The notes below the pieces were generated by a model. The model saw nothing but the letters and a program-made list of their open reading frames with translations, made no database searches and had not been told where the DNA came from. The position numbers and the translations under genes were made by a program. From a virus, in the IMG/VR virus record IMGVR_UViG_3300021963_000027, positions 62,001 to 126,000 of that record: 64,000 nucleotides of DNA. One strand, given 5' to 3'. The first letter of the stretch is position 1, and the number at the start of each line of letters is the position of its first letter. This document shows, piece by piece, positions 24,864 to 34,109 of the stretch.

Positions 24864-25589
24864 TTATGTCAATGAATTTTTATATTCTTCGAAGGTAATT
24901 GCGAAATATTCCAAATAATCGTTATGATTAAATATGTGTATCGAATTTGATATTTTTTTGATAGTATGGTAGCCGATTATTTTTAATTTACACAGCATTG
25001 GCGATGTCAATTTTGTTCTTTGGATGAAATCACTTTCCGATGTAAAATATAATACATCTTTATTATTTATAATAATTTTAAATGGTTTCGATTTTGGTTC
25101 TACATATGTCTTTGGTTTGTATTCTTTGAGTTTTTTCCCTTTCCTTGGATGAACATAACCATCGCCATATATTTCATCTGCTGTTTTCCCCTTTCTCGGG
25201 TCTTCCCATTCAGAGTTGCTAATCCGTTCTTTCATGGATTTTCCTGTTTGACGGGCAGATATTTCAGGACATTTTTTACCCCTCCTGTAATGACCAGTGT
25301 TACTTAAATTTGCATCGTCACCACCGTCTAATATATTCGTCAAATATCCACTACAATCTATCAACTTACCACATTTCTTTATTATCTGTTTTTCTATTTG
25401 ATATGCTCTATATTCTGGGATATTCTTATAAATTACTATCCTTTTAAATTCTTTGTTTGGAAAAGTTTCCACTAATTCCGTATGTAATTTATTCCTTTTT
25501 ATATGTTGGACTCTTGCATTTGTGCCTATGCCAACATAGAAAGGTTTTTTAGTTATTGGATTGATATCTAAATATACATTAATTAACAT
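24864..25589 (-). CDS. GIY-YIG homing endonuclease with NUMOD3-like repeats
   Basis: A 241-residue protein. The N-terminus INVYLDINPITKKPFYVGIG is the GIY-YIG variant with N-V-Y and Y-V-G, followed by NARVQHIKR (catalytic Arg) and IEKQIIKKCG (catalytic Glu region). GHYRRGKKCPEIS, PRKGKTADE and HPRKGKKLKE are NUMOD3-type DNA-binding repeats. It sits between two virion genes without interrupting either. It has the same TAAATA-N5 element as its late neighbours. Confidence 0.85.
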   Translation of the reverse strand: MLINVYLDINPITKKPFYVGIGTNARVQHIKRNKLHTELVETFPNKEFKRIVIYKNIPEYRAYQIEKQIIKKCGKLIDCSGYLTNILDGGDDANLSNTGHYRRGKKCPEISARQTGKSMKERISNSEWEDPRKGKTADEIYGDGYVHPRKGKKLKEYKPKTYVEPKSKPFKIIINNKDVLYFTSESDFIQRTKLTSPMLCKLKIIGYHTIKKISNSIHIFNHNDYLEYFAITFEEYKNSLT

Positions 25590-25594
25590 ATATT

Positions 25595-25600
25595 TATTTA
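25595..25600 (-). promoter_or_regulatory. Late-promoter-like TAAATA, 5 nt before GIY-YIG gene
   Basis: A second TATTTA frame abuts it at 25591; the copy at 25595-25600 has the standard 5-nt spacing. Confidence 0.6.
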
Positions 25601-25627
25601 GTCCAAAGTTAAGGTAATTTAGAAATA

Positions 25628-26770
25628 TTACATGACTAAGAAGGATAGGGGATCGAAATCTCCGTATCCACCTTCGATTAAGAATTGTTCCAATTCTTTT
25701 TTCTCTGCAACACCTTCTGACAAAATGGAATCACCATTGATAGAACCACCACCAGGTAAATTCACACCATTAATTTTAGTGAGAATTCTACCCCACATAA
25801 CTTTGCATAAAGCAGTGGAGTATTCCAATACCCACTTTTCTTTCACCAAATCTTTGAGCGGTTTTTCCACATAACATTCCAACAAACCATAGAATGTGGT
25901 ATTTTTTGGTTGTGGTAACAAACGTAAATATTGTGTTCTAGGGTCGAAATGAATATCTCTTCTCGTGGCAAACATTTTTTCTCTGGTATCGATCCAATCT
26001 TTGACAGTATGCCAAGAAAGAATATCGAAACCATAATTCCCAAGAGAATATGCGTGGTAAGATTGTTGCGCCATGGTTTGTTCCACGGAGAACAATGTGT
26101 TCACACCAGTCGTAGAACCTTCTTCAAATGATATGACATCAACGACTTTTCGATAATCCATGATATCATAATCGAACATATTGTTGTAGGTGCGAACATC
26201 TTCTTTCGGTTCACATTGAACAGTGAAAGGTTTTTGATAAGATTGTTGGAACAACGAACTCAAAGAAGGATTGAATCCGACAAATAAGTCATAGGTAGCT
26301 TTATCAATAATTTGCATTTGTGTAATACCATCGGATGGAACTACAGCACTCAAAGACGACGAAGAAGCAAAATAAGAATTCGGTATGGTTGACAAAGAAA
26401 TATACAACGCATCGGTAATCTTCACTTCATAATCAGGATTAGGTCCGAGTTTCTTATCATTTAATTTTTCCGATGGAGTATATCCAGAATTTGCCACAGT
26501 GAAAAGAGTGTCCAGTCTGATCCCTTTACCACTTTCATATAATCCACTATTAAAAATTATATATTCTTTGGAATATCCAGCGTATTTCGTATAAAAATCC
26601 GTTGCCATCGAAATTGCTTCATAAAGTTGGTCATAATGCAACTCGACATTGATCATTGGATGTCCTAGTAATCTCAAGATTCTTTCTCCCAAACGTTGAT
26701 AACACTCGATCTTTGAATTGAGATTAGTGGACATGAAAGCTGAAATTGGTTCTACTTGACAAAGGCTCAT
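25628..26770 (-). CDS. Virion structural protein, neck/connector-type candidate
   Basis: Start at ATG 26770, 5 nt after TAAATA. The 380-residue protein contains ECYQRLGERILRLLGHPMIN and LYEAISMATDFYTKYAGYSK, an opening I associate with large conserved structural proteins of T4-like marine phages, and ends in an acidic helix. It is neighbour to the portal and gp15-like genes. Exact T4 counterpart (gp13/gp14) not established. Confidence 0.6.
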   Translation of the reverse strand: MSLCQVEPISAFMSTNLNSKIECYQRLGERILRLLGHPMINVELHYDQLYEAISMATDFYTKYAGYSKEYIIFNSGLYESGKGIRLDTLFTVANSGYTPSEKLNDKKLGPNPDYEVKITDALYISLSTIPNSYFASSSSLSAVVPSDGITQMQIIDKATYDLFVGFNPSLSSLFQQSYQKPFTVQCEPKEDVRTYNNMFDYDIMDYRKVVDVISFEEGSTTGVNTLFSVEQTMAQQSYHAYSLGNYGFDILSWHTVKDWIDTREKMFATRRDIHFDPRTQYLRLLPQPKNTTFYGLLECYVEKPLKDLVKEKWVLEYSTALCKVMWGRILTKINGVNLPGGGSINGDSILSEGVAEKKELEQFLIEGGYGDFDPLSFLVM

Positions 26771-26775
26771 AGAAT

Positions 26776-26781
26776 TATTTA
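26776..26781 (-). promoter_or_regulatory. Late-promoter-like TAAATA, 5 nt before gene 26770
   Basis: Only 6 bp separate it from the plus-strand TAAATA at 26788-26793. Two polymerases could hardly bind at the same time. Confidence 0.68.
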
Positions 26782-26787
26782 ATACGC

Positions 26788-26793
26788 TAAATA
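26788..26793 (+). promoter_or_regulatory. Late-promoter-like TAAATA, 5 nt before gene 26799
   Basis: Plus-strand half of the back-to-back pair described at 26776. Confidence 0.68.
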
Positions 26794-26798
26794 ATAAT

Positions 26799-27095
26799 AT
26801 GTCATTTGAATCCAATAATGGTTCTGTTTATTATCAACTTTCTTGCGGCGTCCCTACTGTTTCAGGGTGGAATGCCAATACTAATAATGGTTCCAAATAT
26901 TATTACCTTTCTTCCAACGATTTCATACTTTGGGGGCAAAGCACCGTTTTCACTCATCCATCGGCTAATAATGGCAGTCAATATTATTTTTATGTGTGTG
27001 ACAAATCGACTGACACTGGGTGGTCTGCTTTATCCAATAACGGAACTAAATTCTATTATAACTCAGCATTCAATCGTGTAAGCTTTTGCGGATAA
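26799..27095 (+). CDS. Four-repeat NNGS-x-YY protein
   Basis: A 98-residue protein built from four copies of a short unit: NNGSVYYQLS, NNGSKYYYLS, NNGSQYYFYV and NNGTKFYYNS, spaced about 20-27 residues apart with Trp/Phe between. It has no charge clusters and no signal peptide. The repeats suggest a small beta-repeat domain, perhaps sugar-binding or a virion appendage. It is a late gene on the strand opposite to its virion neighbours. Confidence 0.65.
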   Translation: MSFESNNGSVYYQLSCGVPTVSGWNANTNNGSKYYYLSSNDFILWGQSTVFTHPSANNGSQYYFYVCDKSTDTGWSALSNNGTKFYYNSAFNRVSFCG

Positions 27096-27098
27096 ATA
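27093..27098 (+). promoter_or_regulatory. Late-promoter-like TAAATA, 5 nt before gene 27104
   Basis: GATAAATA overlaps the stop codon of the repeat protein. Confidence 0.66.
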
Positions 27099-27103
27099 AT
27101 ATC

Positions 27104-27778
27104 ATGGATTTATGGATTTTCTTAATGCAAAACGCGCAAACTATTTCAATTGTCATTGGATTGGTAAGCACCTTCTTGGTTTTTTTCAAAAAAATTAAAA
27201 AATTTATTATTAAAAAATATGAACAACATAAAATTTATAATAAATCCAAACATGAAATACCAGAAATTTTACAAGAAATTAAATCGGGAATTGGTAATTT
27301 AGACACTCGAATGAAGAATGTTGAATATGAAATCTCCCCTAATGGTGGTGGTTCAATGAAAGATTCTCTGAAAATTATCAAAGCAGAAATAGAAGCAATG
27401 TTTTGGTTGAATCCGAAACCATCTTTTCGCACTACTTCCAAAGCAATGAACATTCAAGTTAATGAAGCATATTGTCATTTGTGCGCAACATCATCGGAAG
27501 AATTACTTCGTTTGAATTGGAAAAATTTCATAGAAGATGAAAGTCAATTGGACGATTACATGCGTAGATGGGAAGAATCTACTGATGCCTTTTCGCAATT
27601 TTCTGGTAAATTAAAATTCAAAAATTCTCGTGGAGAATCTATGGGCGAATGGCTAGTGAAAGTTCGTCCTCTTGGATCAATAGAAGAAGGAAAAGATTAT
27701 TTGTGGAACGGGTCAATTTATCCGTTCGATCAAAAATCAAAAGAGTGTGCTAGGAATTTTAATATTCCTCTGAATTAA
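27104..27778 (+). CDS. Membrane-anchored PAS-domain protein
   Basis: Start at ATG 27104, set by the upstream late element. The 224-residue protein has one membrane segment (about 10-30, ending FLVFFKKIKKF), a basic stop-transfer, a helical linker, then a PAS-type domain from about residue 97: MFWLNPKPSFRTTSKAM, IQVNEAYCHLC, EELLRLNWKNFI and WLVKVRPLG. PAS domains sense small molecules or drive protein contacts. No kinase or cyclase output domain follows. It converges on the portal gene, with overlapping stops (TTAA). Confidence 0.68.
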   Translation: MDLWIFLMQNAQTISIVIGLVSTFLVFFKKIKKFIIKKYEQHKIYNKSKHEIPEILQEIKSGIGNLDTRMKNVEYEISPNGGGSMKDSLKIIKAEIEAMFWLNPKPSFRTTSKAMNIQVNEAYCHLCATSSEELLRLNWKNFIEDESQLDDYMRRWEESTDAFSQFSGKLKFKNSRGESMGEWLVKVRPLGSIEEGKDYLWNGSIYPFDQKSKECARNFNIPLN

Positions 27779-29601
27779 ACTGGAGGTGCTTCCTCTACTG
27801 GTGGTGCTTCCTCTGCTGGAGGTGATGCTTCTCCACCGCCCAAATCAGCTTCTTCGCCACCTCCTATAGCGGCTCCTCCACCTCCGAAGTCTGGAGGCAT
27901 ACCACCTCCGCCTCCACCACCGCCACCTAAGTCGCCGCCTTCTCCTCCCGCAGCACCTTCAGCTTGTTGTGCTGCAAGTTCTTTCCAGTTAGGTCCGTTG
28001 GCTTTAATTTGCTCAATTTCGTATAGGAACTCTGCTTCATTTCTCAGGAAATGGCGATTAGCAAGAATGTCTGAATCTTTCCAGTCCAAATATTTTTTCA
28101 TGGCAAAGGTTTTGGAGACAAATTCGCTGTTTGTAATACTGGTAAAGGTGTTAATTTTTAGTTCCAATTTTTGACTTTCTCTCATGTCATAGAAATTCGT
28201 CGGAACATTAAATTCCACTTGAATATTATCTTCGAAAAGATCGTATTCTTCGAACATTTCTTTGAATTTGAGATGAGTGACAAATGCTCTTTTGATACCT
28301 TGAGCAAATCTTTGTTGTTGACGGATGATCATCTTCGCGAATTTGAGTTCTTCACGAAGCATTTCTGTTCCGTCATTATAACCCGTTTCATTGTTAAGAC
28401 GAGAAGTTGGAGTCTTCAGAGAACGATAAAGTTTCTTAATGAACCAATCCAGTGGCTCCATGTTACCATCTGATTGTTGACCACCAAATGTTTCAACAGT
28501 TGTTGCTTCCTGTCCTTGTCTCTTAGCAAACCAGAAAGAATCTAGAGTAGATTGCGGTGCATATTTTTTAACAATATCACTTTGATCCAAATCGAAAGTC
28601 TTGGTAGACCAATATTGGGATTGCAATTTTCTCAGATATGCTTCAGCTTGAGGAACTGGCAATCTACCAACATCAACATTGAAAAGGAAACGAAGAGGGG
28701 CATGAACCATTCTATGGATAACCACAGAATCTTCGATCATCGAAAGCTGTCTATAAGCTCTACGGCAATTCTCAATGAAAGGAATAATAAAATCTTTTGT
28801 TTCATTATATTGTCCGCTATTCACATAAAGAACTTGGTTCTTTTCAAATGGAATATATTCATAGCGTTCGACTTTTTTATTATCGATGCTAGAAAAAATA
28901 GGCTTTTTATAAATGAATGCTTTGACCAACATCGTCTGGATGTTGTCATAAACGGGATCAAATTGATCAGCAGGAAGATTTTTAATAGCAACAACACCTT
29001 GTTTGATATAATCATCTTTCAGAATCAATTCAAAAAAGAGTTCACCTTCAACAAGAAATTGTCGGAAATAATGCCATCCATTGTCATCCAAGTCCAACAT
29101 GGAACAGAATTTAGAAAATTCTTTTTGTAATTCTTCTTTTTTATCTGATTCTAAATCAGCGTTACGGAAATTAAGAGTTACGATTTCTCCATCTTCATCG
29201 ACGTTAATGGTTTCGTCACAAATCTCGTCCAAAGCATCTGCCACTTCAGAGTAAGCAGCAATCATACGGTAGTCTCTAAGACGACCTGGTTTTTCTTCTG
29301 ATGCTTGGGAATACATCAAATCCGTAAAGGATTTGTCTTGGTAAATTGCTGAAAACGCTGTGTTATTCCAGTCGTTATTAAGAGCTACGGAGTTCTTAGC
29401 AATCGCTTCAGGTCTACGTAACCCGATTTTTTGGAAATATTTATATTTCGTATTCTTTGCTTCATCAGGAGTTTGTTGAATAAAATTCCCACGATTCTTC
29501 AAATAGGATTGCATATTCCTATCAAAAGTAGAGCCTTTTCCATCGCTACCTTGATACTGTTTATTTGAAGATGGTGTTGTTGAACTGCCGATACCCGCCA
29601 T
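27775..29601 (-). CDS. 20: Portal protein (gp20 family)
   Basis: A 608-residue protein. The region LRDYRMIAAYSEVADALDEI then CDETINVDEDGEIV is characteristic of T4-like portals, as are FDPVYDN, YEYIPFEKNQVLYVNSG and VIHRMVHAPLRFLFNVDVG. It forms the ring at the head vertex for DNA packaging. The last 70 residues are an unusual Gly-, Pro-, Ala- and Glu-rich tail (repeats of PPAEEA and PPVEEA), absent from T4 gp20. Confidence 0.93.
   Translation of the reverse strand: MAGIGSSTTPSSNKQYQGSDGKGSTFDRNMQSYLKNRGNFIQQTPDEAKNTKYKYFQKIGLRRPEAIAKNSVALNNDWNNTAFSAIYQDKSFTDLMYSQASEEKPGRLRDYRMIAAYSEVADALDEICDETINVDEDGEIVTLNFRNADLESDKKEELQKEFSKFCSMLDLDDNGWHYFRQFLVEGELFFELILKDDYIKQGVVAIKNLPADQFDPVYDNIQTMLVKAFIYKKPIFSSIDNKKVERYEYIPFEKNQVLYVNSGQYNETKDFIIPFIENCRRAYRQLSMIEDSVVIHRMVHAPLRFLFNVDVGRLPVPQAEAYLRKLQSQYWSTKTFDLDQSDIVKKYAPQSTLDSFWFAKRQGQEATTVETFGGQQSDGNMEPLDWFIKKLYRSLKTPTSRLNNETGYNDGTEMLREELKFAKMIIRQQQRFAQGIKRAFVTHLKFKEMFEEYDLFEDNIQVEFNVPTNFYDMRESQKLELKINTFTSITNSEFVSKTFAMKKYLDWKDSDILANRHFLRNEAEFLYEIEQIKANGPNWKELAAQQAEGAAGGEGGDLGGGGGGGGGMPPDFGGGGAAIGGGEEADLGGGEASPPAEEAPPVEEAPPV
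27778..27962 (-). repeat. GC-rich low-complexity tail of the portal gene
   Basis: The plus-strand sequence repeats GGTGCTTCCTCTACTGGT-like units and runs of CCACCTCCG, coding for Gly and Pro/Ala/Glu repeats. It is clearly more GC-rich than the flanking DNA and may vary in copy number. Confidence 0.6.
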
Positions 29602-29607
29602 ACTTAT

Positions 29608-29613
29608 TATTTA
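29608..29613 (-). promoter_or_regulatory. Late-promoter-like TAAATA, 6 nt before portal gene
   Basis: TAAATA with 6 nt to ATG 29601. A TTGACA lies only 8 nt upstream, too close for a sigma70 pair. Confidence 0.6.
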
Positions 29614-29631
29614 GGGGGATTTGTCAATTAT

Positions 29632-30711
29632 TCAATGAGAACTTATCCATCCTGCATCATTAGCTGTGATAAATACAGCATTTCCATTGAAATTATTAAA
29701 ATAATCAGAACTCAAAGAAATTGTCGCAATATTATCATTCACAACCTCGATCACATTCTCTGGTAACTGGTAAGCAGAAATGGTTGGGAACTTGGCAGTA
29801 TCAATCTCCTTATAAATTAATTCGGGAATATTTCTGTTTGCCGACAGATACCAAGTGTTATTGTAACCAAATCTCTTTCCATAGAATTGGAAATTTCTTT
29901 CGTTCAACTCAGTTACAATCAAAGAATCTCCTTGATGAATACCATTGATGAAATAATTGGTGAATTCGGGATATGCACTGATTGATATACTGTCTGTTTG
30001 AACACCCTCTGCACTGATAGCATCGAAGAGATTGTAATCACAAAATCTAGTGCTGACAGGGAGGGCATGGAAGTCTGCATTCACGACATAGATCGGTGAT
30101 TGAGTCTGGTTATAATCCTTGAACAACCAACCTTTGATCGTGAATGATGTGGATGCAGAAATTCTCCATTTTGTATCAGGTGATAAATCTTTGGGATTTT
30201 CATAGGAAATATCTCCTGACCATTGAATTTCTGAACGAATCTCATCGATAAATGGTAAATTAAATTTCTCAGGAATTTTCCAAGAAACGATAATATATGG
30301 ATTACAATTTACGACGAAATTCTGGATGATCTGATCTAGATCTTCTTTAAAATAACAAATGATGTTCACATCCAGAGTGAGATTTACTGGAATTGGTGTT
30401 GGAATTTTAGCAAGTCTATTGCTAGAATCCAACTGTTTTCTATACAGAAATTGATCTTTATTTGAAATCCTAGAAGGATCACGAGCTAAACTTGTCTGCT
30501 CAATCGTTACTACTGGCAGTGTCAGTGTCTTAGCTCTATCAGAAAGATCATGAAGGACACGGTGTTTAGGTCCGTTTACATACCGAACTTCAATTTTCTC
30601 CTTCGATTGTCTGGTTTTCGCATCGTAACGATACACGAAAGCATCGTCAAATGCTGCAACGAACATATTGAGGAGTTGGGAATTTTCGAAAAAGTAATTA
30701 TAGTCCTTCAC
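29632..30711 (-). CDS. Proximal tail sheath stabiliser, gp15-like
   Basis: A 359-residue protein starting at GTG 30711. Residues about 15-125 (AFDDAFVYRYDA, KIEVRYVNGPKHRVL, IPVNLTLDVNIICYFKEDLD) and the later WRISASTSFTIKGWLFKD follow the gp15 pattern of T4-like phages, which caps the tail tube and sheath. The C-terminal 130 residues (from about 230) are an extra beta-rich part. It lies just upstream of the portal gene. Confidence 0.62.
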   Translation of the reverse strand: MKDYNYFFENSQLLNMFVAAFDDAFVYRYDAKTRQSKEKIEVRYVNGPKHRVLHDLSDRAKTLTLPVVTIEQTSLARDPSRISNKDQFLYRKQLDSSNRLAKIPTPIPVNLTLDVNIICYFKEDLDQIIQNFVVNCNPYIIVSWKIPEKFNLPFIDEIRSEIQWSGDISYENPKDLSPDTKWRISASTSFTIKGWLFKDYNQTQSPIYVVNADFHALPVSTRFCDYNLFDAISAEGVQTDSISISAYPEFTNYFINGIHQGDSLIVTELNERNFQFYGKRFGYNNTWYLSANRNIPELIYKEIDTAKFPTISAYQLPENVIEVVNDNIATISLSSDYFNNFNGNAVFITANDAGWISSH

Positions 30712-30720
30712 TCATAATAC

Positions 30721-30945
30721 TTAATCAACATCAATGTATTTAGCTTTAATCACATTATCGGCAATATCAGATAAAAGTTCAGATGCATAGATTTGGGGGT
30801 CGTCTGATTGACAAATAATCTCTCCACTGAAACAATTATATTCTTTGAAAAAATCTATTACTTTATCAAAAACGATATTGCGAATTTCTTCGGAATCTTC
30901 ATATTCCACGATAGTATCTGTATATAGGTTGTATTGTTTTCTCAT
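30721..30945 (-). CDS. Small acidic unknown protein
   Basis: Start at ATG 30945 (TAATAATATG junction with the AAA+ gene) gives 74 residues. Acidic, mostly helical, with no motif. Probably translated with the AAA+ ATPase. Confidence 0.55.
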   Translation of the reverse strand: MRKQYNLYTDTIVEYEDSEEIRNIVFDKVIDFFKEYNCFSGEIICQSDDPQIYASELLSDIADNVIKAKYIDVD

Positions 30946-30949
30946 ATTA

Positions 30950-32092
30950 TTAAAAATTTCCAAATCCAATTGCTCTTTCTTGTTGCTTCAAAGGTGAGTC
31001 GAATTCTTCAACATTGAAGACATCACACAGAGCAATTTCATCATCAAAAATATGACTGATACCGCAATGTTCTCCCAAACGATTGGCATCTTTTGCTGAA
31101 AGTTTACCGAAATGGTGAGAGATGTGGAGTCTTCCTTTTCTCAATAAAGCTGAATCAATTGCTTTGATATCAGCATTCATCGTGGCAACCACTTTGATTT
31201 TCAGTGAGTCCTTGAGGAAACCATCAGTCAAGTTCAACAAATTTGTTGTTGCTGAATTTCTATCACCACAAAGAATTTGTTCTGCGTCTTCCACGATCAA
31301 AGTGCATCCTTGATTCTGCAACATGAAAGAAACGAAGCTTGGTTCTGAGATAATACTAACCATCGAAGGTGGAACATAGATAACATCATTCTCACATTTC
31401 GTAATCATGTTCTTAATGAAGTTCGTCTTACCACATCCAGGAGGTCCGTAAAATACCATGAGATTATTTGATTTATCGTCAAAGAATTTCATGATCTTTT
31501 CATATGGAAATTCATCTCCATAATACAAAGGATACTCACCGTCTTTAATTTCAATATTATTGAAAGTGGTCTTTTGTTTATACAAACCTTGAGCATTCTG
31601 AGCGATCATGTAAAAGTTCTTCTCCGAATCGGGAACGAAAAGAACGTTCATATCAATTAACTCCACCAACAATTGTTCGATAGCATTTTTATTTTTAAGA
31701 AGAGGGCAAAATGATATGGAAACAACACCGCTTTCCAAGCCAACAAATTCTACATCTTCATCATCCTCTTTATCAATTTTGTTTTCAGGTAAACCGAAAT
31801 TACAACGAACCATCAAATATAAAAATTCGTTGAAATAATATCCAGCTTTGAAATCATTGATTTTATATTGATGGGTGACATCAAATTTCCATTTTCTGAA
31901 AAGATCATGGATATCATTAAGTCTTCGAGCATCTACTAGATAATCATCGAGAATAATAGTGTTCAGAGAAATATTTCCGAACTTCTGTTCAAATTCTTGA
32001 GGATAGTCAGAAGGATTCTTAAATTCACCAACTGAATTCACCCAATAGGTTCTCTCCAGTGCTTTTTTGATTGTTTCTTTTAATTTGCTCAT
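30950..32092 (-). CDS. AAA+ ATPase, BCS1-like
   Basis: A 380-residue protein. An N-terminal half without known motif is followed by Walker A GPPGCGKTN, Walker B CTLIVEDAE, sensor 1 VVATMNAD and an Arg-finger region ALLRKGRLH. Such single-ring AAA+ proteins remodel other proteins. It lies 1 nt after a helicase gene stop, so it may work with it. The target is unknown. Confidence 0.8.
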   Translation of the reverse strand: MSKLKETIKKALERTYWVNSVGEFKNPSDYPQEFEQKFGNISLNTIILDDYLVDARRLNDIHDLFRKWKFDVTHQYKINDFKAGYYFNEFLYLMVRCNFGLPENKIDKEDDEDVEFVGLESGVVSISFCPLLKNKNAIEQLLVELIDMNVLFVPDSEKNFYMIAQNAQGLYKQKTTFNNIEIKDGEYPLYYGDEFPYEKIMKFFDDKSNNLMVFYGPPGCGKTNFIKNMITKCENDVIYVPPSMVSIISEPSFVSFMLQNQGCTLIVEDAEQILCGDRNSATTNLLNLTDGFLKDSLKIKVVATMNADIKAIDSALLRKGRLHISHHFGKLSAKDANRLGEHCGISHIFDDEIALCDVFNVEEFDSPLKQQERAIGFGNF

Positions 32093-32093
32093 A

Positions 32094-33719
32094 TCAGTTA
32101 AATCTGTCTAGGAAGAACTTGGGAAGCTTCTTCTTGTTTCTATTAATAGCATCAAAAATGCTCCCGTCAAGTATATATGTTTCACACCAGTCATCATGGG
32201 CGCGAACACTACGACCACAAGCCTGAAGCAGAGTCTTGAGCATAGCATTACCATACCAATCCTTATCAATTTTCATCAGCTTCTCTACTCGAACATCCTT
32301 TGTCGGTAGCCATGGTGCTTTCAGAATGATTTGGAAGCGAGACAAATCACCTTTCAAATCCACGCCATATGTCATTGAAGGAGATACCAAAATGGTCGGT
32401 TCACTGGACGATTCATGGATTTCCAAAAGCTGTTCATTATTCACTCCTGCTTCTCTACAAAGCAAACGATCTGATTTTATATTTTCTCGAATATAATCTG
32501 CCAAATATTGAGTGTGCGTGTGGATGATACCTTTTTCATCTTTATGATGTTCCATAATACCTTTGATCTGTTTCACCAAAGTTGGAAGCATGGATTTTAG
32601 ATTTTGGAAATTTAATTTCTGTTTCGCCATGATGTGAATCGGTGACTTCTCTGGATTGAAGTCTGTTCCAATATGGATATATTCATGATCTTTAATACCA
32701 AGAGCTTTACAATAAGCATCAGGATCAATAATCGTCGCAGAAAGAATGACTACCTTTTCAGCATAATCAAACAAATATTTTGAAAGAACATCAACTTTCA
32801 AAGGAATAAATCGAATGGCATTTTCCAATCGTTCTACGATGTAGTCGCTATCATAGAAAGTATCAACCAACAATTGCAAGGAATTTTGAAGATTGGTGAG
32901 TTTGGTGTATTCCTGTTTCTTTTTATTGAAAGTGATGATATCCTTTTTATTACTATTCTCACCAAACCAACTTTTGTATTCTTCTACGGAATTTGTTACA
33001 CTGTCTGCAACCTTGCTAATCCATGCCAACACCTTGGTTTTGTTATTATCATCATTAGGGAATGGCGTGACGAGTGTTTGAGTCTTCATGAGAAATGGGA
33101 TATCCACTTCACATGTAAATTGACCAACTAACTGCTCTTCCAATTCCGAACCCTCATCACATACAATGATTTGTCTTTTCTTGAGATGGTTGGGGAGAGA
33201 GAAAAACATACTGTAATTCAAAGCAGAAAACTTTGATGTTAGCATGTTATTGCGAGAATTGTAATATGGGCAACGATTAGCTTTCCAACACTCATTCTTC
33301 TGATTGGCAACGTAAATACATGGTGCAACATCAACTGATAATGTATCATCCACATCACACTGGTAGTTACTCTTACCTTTCAGAACTCCCGTATCATCGA
33401 AAGTATTCTGGTATTGGTCTTGGAGTGATTTGGTAATCGTCAAAGAATAGCAACCAAATGAATCGATGTCTTTCATCAATTCTGCACCATTTTCAGCAAA
33501 TACGCTATAATTCTTTACGAGCCGTTCAAATTCAACGGGAACATCTTTAGATACATTCCCAAGGGTTTTAGCTAAGTGTGTCTTACCTACCCCCGTGTCT
33601 GCATGGACGATTATGAATTTTTTACCATTCTCAAATGCTTTTTCAATGGCATTGAGAGCTTTCGCTTGTTTATCACGAGGGTTAAATCCCTCTGGGAAGT
33701 TTAATATTAAGTTACGCAT
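32094..33719 (-). CDS. XPD/DinG-like superfamily 2 helicase with probable Fe-S cluster
   Basis: A 541-residue protein. Walker A is HADTGVGKTHLA, motif II is IIVCDEGSELEEQ, motif III VVILSATI, motif V MTYGVDLKGD and motif VI QACGRSVRAHDDW. Four Cys between motifs Ia and II (C-D-V-D-D, A-P-C-I-Y, N-E-C-W-K, N-R-C-P-Y) match the Fe-S cluster of the XPD/DinG group. It should unwind DNA 5' to 3'. T4 has no close equivalent. Confidence 0.85.
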   Translation of the reverse strand: MRNLILNFPEGFNPRDKQAKALNAIEKAFENGKKFIIVHADTGVGKTHLAKTLGNVSKDVPVEFERLVKNYSVFAENGAELMKDIDSFGCYSLTITKSLQDQYQNTFDDTGVLKGKSNYQCDVDDTLSVDVAPCIYVANQKNECWKANRCPYYNSRNNMLTSKFSALNYSMFFSLPNHLKKRQIIVCDEGSELEEQLVGQFTCEVDIPFLMKTQTLVTPFPNDDNNKTKVLAWISKVADSVTNSVEEYKSWFGENSNKKDIITFNKKKQEYTKLTNLQNSLQLLVDTFYDSDYIVERLENAIRFIPLKVDVLSKYLFDYAEKVVILSATIIDPDAYCKALGIKDHEYIHIGTDFNPEKSPIHIMAKQKLNFQNLKSMLPTLVKQIKGIMEHHKDEKGIIHTHTQYLADYIRENIKSDRLLCREAGVNNEQLLEIHESSSEPTILVSPSMTYGVDLKGDLSRFQIILKAPWLPTKDVRVEKLMKIDKDWYGNAMLKTLLQACGRSVRAHDDWCETYILDGSIFDAINRNKKKLPKFFLDRFN

Positions 33720-33779
33720 TTTTTAAGATTTCAATTTCACATCAAAATACATTTGATATGGAAATCCTACCACGTAATT

Positions 33780-34109
33780 TTAAGATGTCAAGACGTAAAG
33801 ATAATTATCGAAAAATTTGGAAGCATCTGACTTGTTGATTGCTTTCATCTTCCAATAAACTTCTTCAGTTCTTGGACAGAATGCGCTCAGAGCATAATCA
33901 AAAATAAATCCATTTTCGATTTTTTTAATATCATAAGGATAAGAGATTTCCCATTCTTTGGTTTCATTATCTTCCTCAATTTTAAATCTTACAAAATTTT
34001 GTTTTGTGTTAAACATTTGTATTTTACCCCCTTTGATTGTTCGGGAATTCAAAACAAATTTCACATCACGGAAAATTAATTTTTTTAAATGTTCTTCGAT
34101 TCTGTTCAT
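33780..34109 (-). CDS. Unknown small protein
   Basis: A 109-residue basic, beta-rich protein with no recognised motif. It begins at an ATGA overlap with the upstream gene. The 60 bp after its stop hold nothing recognisable. Confidence 0.55.
   Translation of the reverse strand: MNRIEEHLKKLIFRDVKFVLNSRTIKGGKIQMFNTKQNFVRFKIEEDNETKEWEISYPYDIKKIENGFIFDYALSAFCPRTEEVYWKMKAINKSDASKFFDNYLYVLTS

Noticed and set aside
28552-29130. 192-codon plus-strand frame inside the portal gene
   Set aside because: Antisense shadow of gp20, with no promoter or recognisable motif.
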